Shown here piece by piece: positions 63,143-64,000 of a DNA stretch of 64,000 bases. Within the stretch, counting starts at the first letter, position 1. Every line of letters begins with the position of its first letter. The position numbers were made by a program, and so were the translations under genes. Where the stretch lies: the NCBI RefSeq assembly GCF_030362795.1, contig NZ_JAUCBM010000003.1, positions 62,001 through 126,000 of the forward strand, written 5' to 3'. The notes beneath the pieces were generated by a model, which was not told the origin of the DNA, did no database searches, and worked only from the letters and a program-made list of their open reading frames with translations. Source of the DNA: Pseudochrobactrum kiredjianiae (lineage in GTDB: Bacteria > Pseudomonadota > Alphaproteobacteria > Rhizobiales > Rhizobiaceae).

Positions 63143-64000
63143 TTATTGCTGAAAACCGCTGGCTGCTGCTGTCAGAATACGGCCGGGCAGATAGATAACC
63201 ATCGATGCTGCACCGGCAACAACATTGGTGCCGTCTGCCAGCATCGCCTGACCGGATGTTTGTCCTTCACCTTTCAGTGTATCGAAAGACAGGCTGCCAT
63301 CATTGACCAGTGCCATCAGGGTCGGGGAGGAGGCGAAGACACTGTGATCGCCGCCGTCAACCTTACTGGCATCAAGTACGGCGATGCCGTATTTTTGCAA
63401 TGTTTCAATTCCCGAGCCGTCGCCAACACGGGCATGACCGCCGGTAATACGACCTGAAATATTCAGAGCGCTGTCATTGCGAGAAACCATTACGCCCATT
63501 GGTGGTAATGGTTTGACGTCTTTGACCTGCTTTTCGAACAGGTCGAGATCGATGTCTGGCGCGGCAAGCAGCACATTGGTCAGGCGCTTCAGCGTGGATT
63601 GTTTTTCATTGAGCGACAGGGTGCGCAGGGCCTCCATAGTCACAAAGCTGCCCATGGAGTGACCAACGAGCAGAATACGCTTGGCTTTGGTTTTGGCTGC
63701 CAGTTCCAGCAATTCTGCCAATCCGTCGCGTGCGAAATCGGCGCTGTCGCGGTCATAGACATAAAGTCCGAGCGATGCGGCTGATGGCCATGCATAATGA
63801 ACGGCGACGGATTTCAAGCCGTAATCATGTGCAAACTGGGCTGTACGGAAAGTACTGTCAGCGAAATTGTTGTTATACCCGTGGACAAAAACCAGCAATT
63901 CCTGCTCTTGAGGGCCGCGCTGATCGAGCGCCTGATTAAGCTGATTAACAAAAGCATTGCCACTGTCAAAATTCTGCATGCTAACGGCAGCAAAATGTTT
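63143..64000 (-). CDS. Alpha/beta hydrolase, DUF900 family (N-terminus beyond window)
   Basis: The reading frame continues without a stop through 64000, so the N-terminus is outside; an internal ATG at 63979 is probably not the start. 285 codons are visible. ELLVFVHGYNNNFADSTFRT, VAVHYAWPS, and the nucleophile elbow GHSMGSFVTMEAL with the Ser in G-H-S-M-G; the catalytic Asp (DIDLDLF or NDSALN) and His (GDHSVFA) follow. Probable exported or lipid-linked serine hydrolase; substrate unknown. Confidence 0.85.
   Translation of the reverse strand, partial: KHFAAVSMQNFDSGNAFVNQLNQALDQRGPQEQELLVFVHGYNNNFADSTFRTAQFAHDYGLKSVAVHYAWPSAASLGLYVYDRDSADFARDGLAELLELAAKTKAKRILLVGHSMGSFVTMEALRTLSLNEKQSTLKRLTNVLLAAPDIDLDLFEKQVKDVKPLPPMGVMVSRNDSALNISGRITGGHARVGDGSGIETLQKYGIAVLDASKVDGGDHSVFASSPTLMALVNDGSLSFDTLKGEGQTSGQAMLADGTNVVAGAASMVIYLPGRILTAAASGFQQ

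Overview
Organism: the window looks like chromosomal DNA of an alphaproteobacterium of the Brucellaceae (order Hyphomicrobiales). The bc1 complex genes petABC, the choXWV-type choline transporter, the MoxR/DUF58/DUF4159 cluster, Rsm22, BA14K, UbiK, the MarR-OmpR-EnvZ-like trio and a UvrB with a long N-terminal extension all fit. Base composition looks close to 50% GC by eye, lower than classical Brucella, so a Pseudochrobactrum-like genus is my best guess, not a demonstrated identity. No rRNA, tRNA, CRISPR array, prophage or plasmid backbone is visible. Gene density is high and most genes are housekeeping.  Layout: 1-137 holds the start of a HugZ/FMN-binding gene. 482-5772 is a complete dipeptide ABC transporter operon (dppABCDF). 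5943-8940 is a choline/betaine ABC transporter (choX-choW-choV, minus strand). 9471-14734 carries a DUF2333 membrane protein, an Rsm22 methyltransferase-like protein, an OmpW porin with a consensus FNR/FixK site upstream, a glutathionyl-hydroquinone reductase-like protein and a GNAT acetyltransferase. 14777-21674 is a tightly coupled minus-strand operon (MoxR ATPase, DUF58, a BatA/DUF4159 membrane protein, a VWA-like membrane protein). 21826-24420 carries DUF1285, a CoA diphosphatase and a CCA-adding enzyme. 24510-25319 is a class D beta-lactamase, facing hemF. 26603-32312 has a small conserved-looking protein, trmL, a previously unlisted 50-codon ORF with a strong ribosome site, and two tandem ABC exporters. 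32860-35611 is petABC, followed by apt and a DJ-1 family gene. 37118-43939 has two MaoC dehydratases, ychF, pth, a short L25 gene, a HerA-like ATPase and prs. 44315-49077 holds a lipoprotein, an M24-fold protein, pgeF, a MidA-type methyltransferase and lgt. 49362-52085 holds ubiK, a YbjN protein, a CsaA-like protein and a 509-bp internally deleted IS1595-type element with intact ends and an 8-bp target duplication. 52093-54838 is an EnvZ/OmpR/MarR regulatory block. 55234-64000 holds a glycine-rich small protein, an MBL hydrolase, a BA14K protein, a cold shock protein, a lytic transglycosylase, uvrB, an SH3 protein and a truncated alpha/beta hydrolase.  Working together: dppABCDF and choXWV import peptides and choline/betaine; petABC is the respiratory bc1 complex; lgt, pgeF, the transglycosylase and the lipoprotein serve the envelope; prs, apt, pth, rplY, CCA enzyme, trmL and Rsm22 serve nucleotide and translation metabolism.  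Most notable: (1) a family of composite palindromic repeats bounded by TAGAGC/GCTCTA, at least nine loci, two of them sharing the same 103-bp architecture in opposite orientations, which supply the TAG stop codon of three genes; (2) the IS1595-derived non-autonomous element; (3) an intergenic 50-codon ORF just upstream of two tandem ABC exporters; (4) the FNR box at ompW; (5) an L25 protein lacking the CTC domain; (6) an intact class D beta-lactamase in a housekeeping context.
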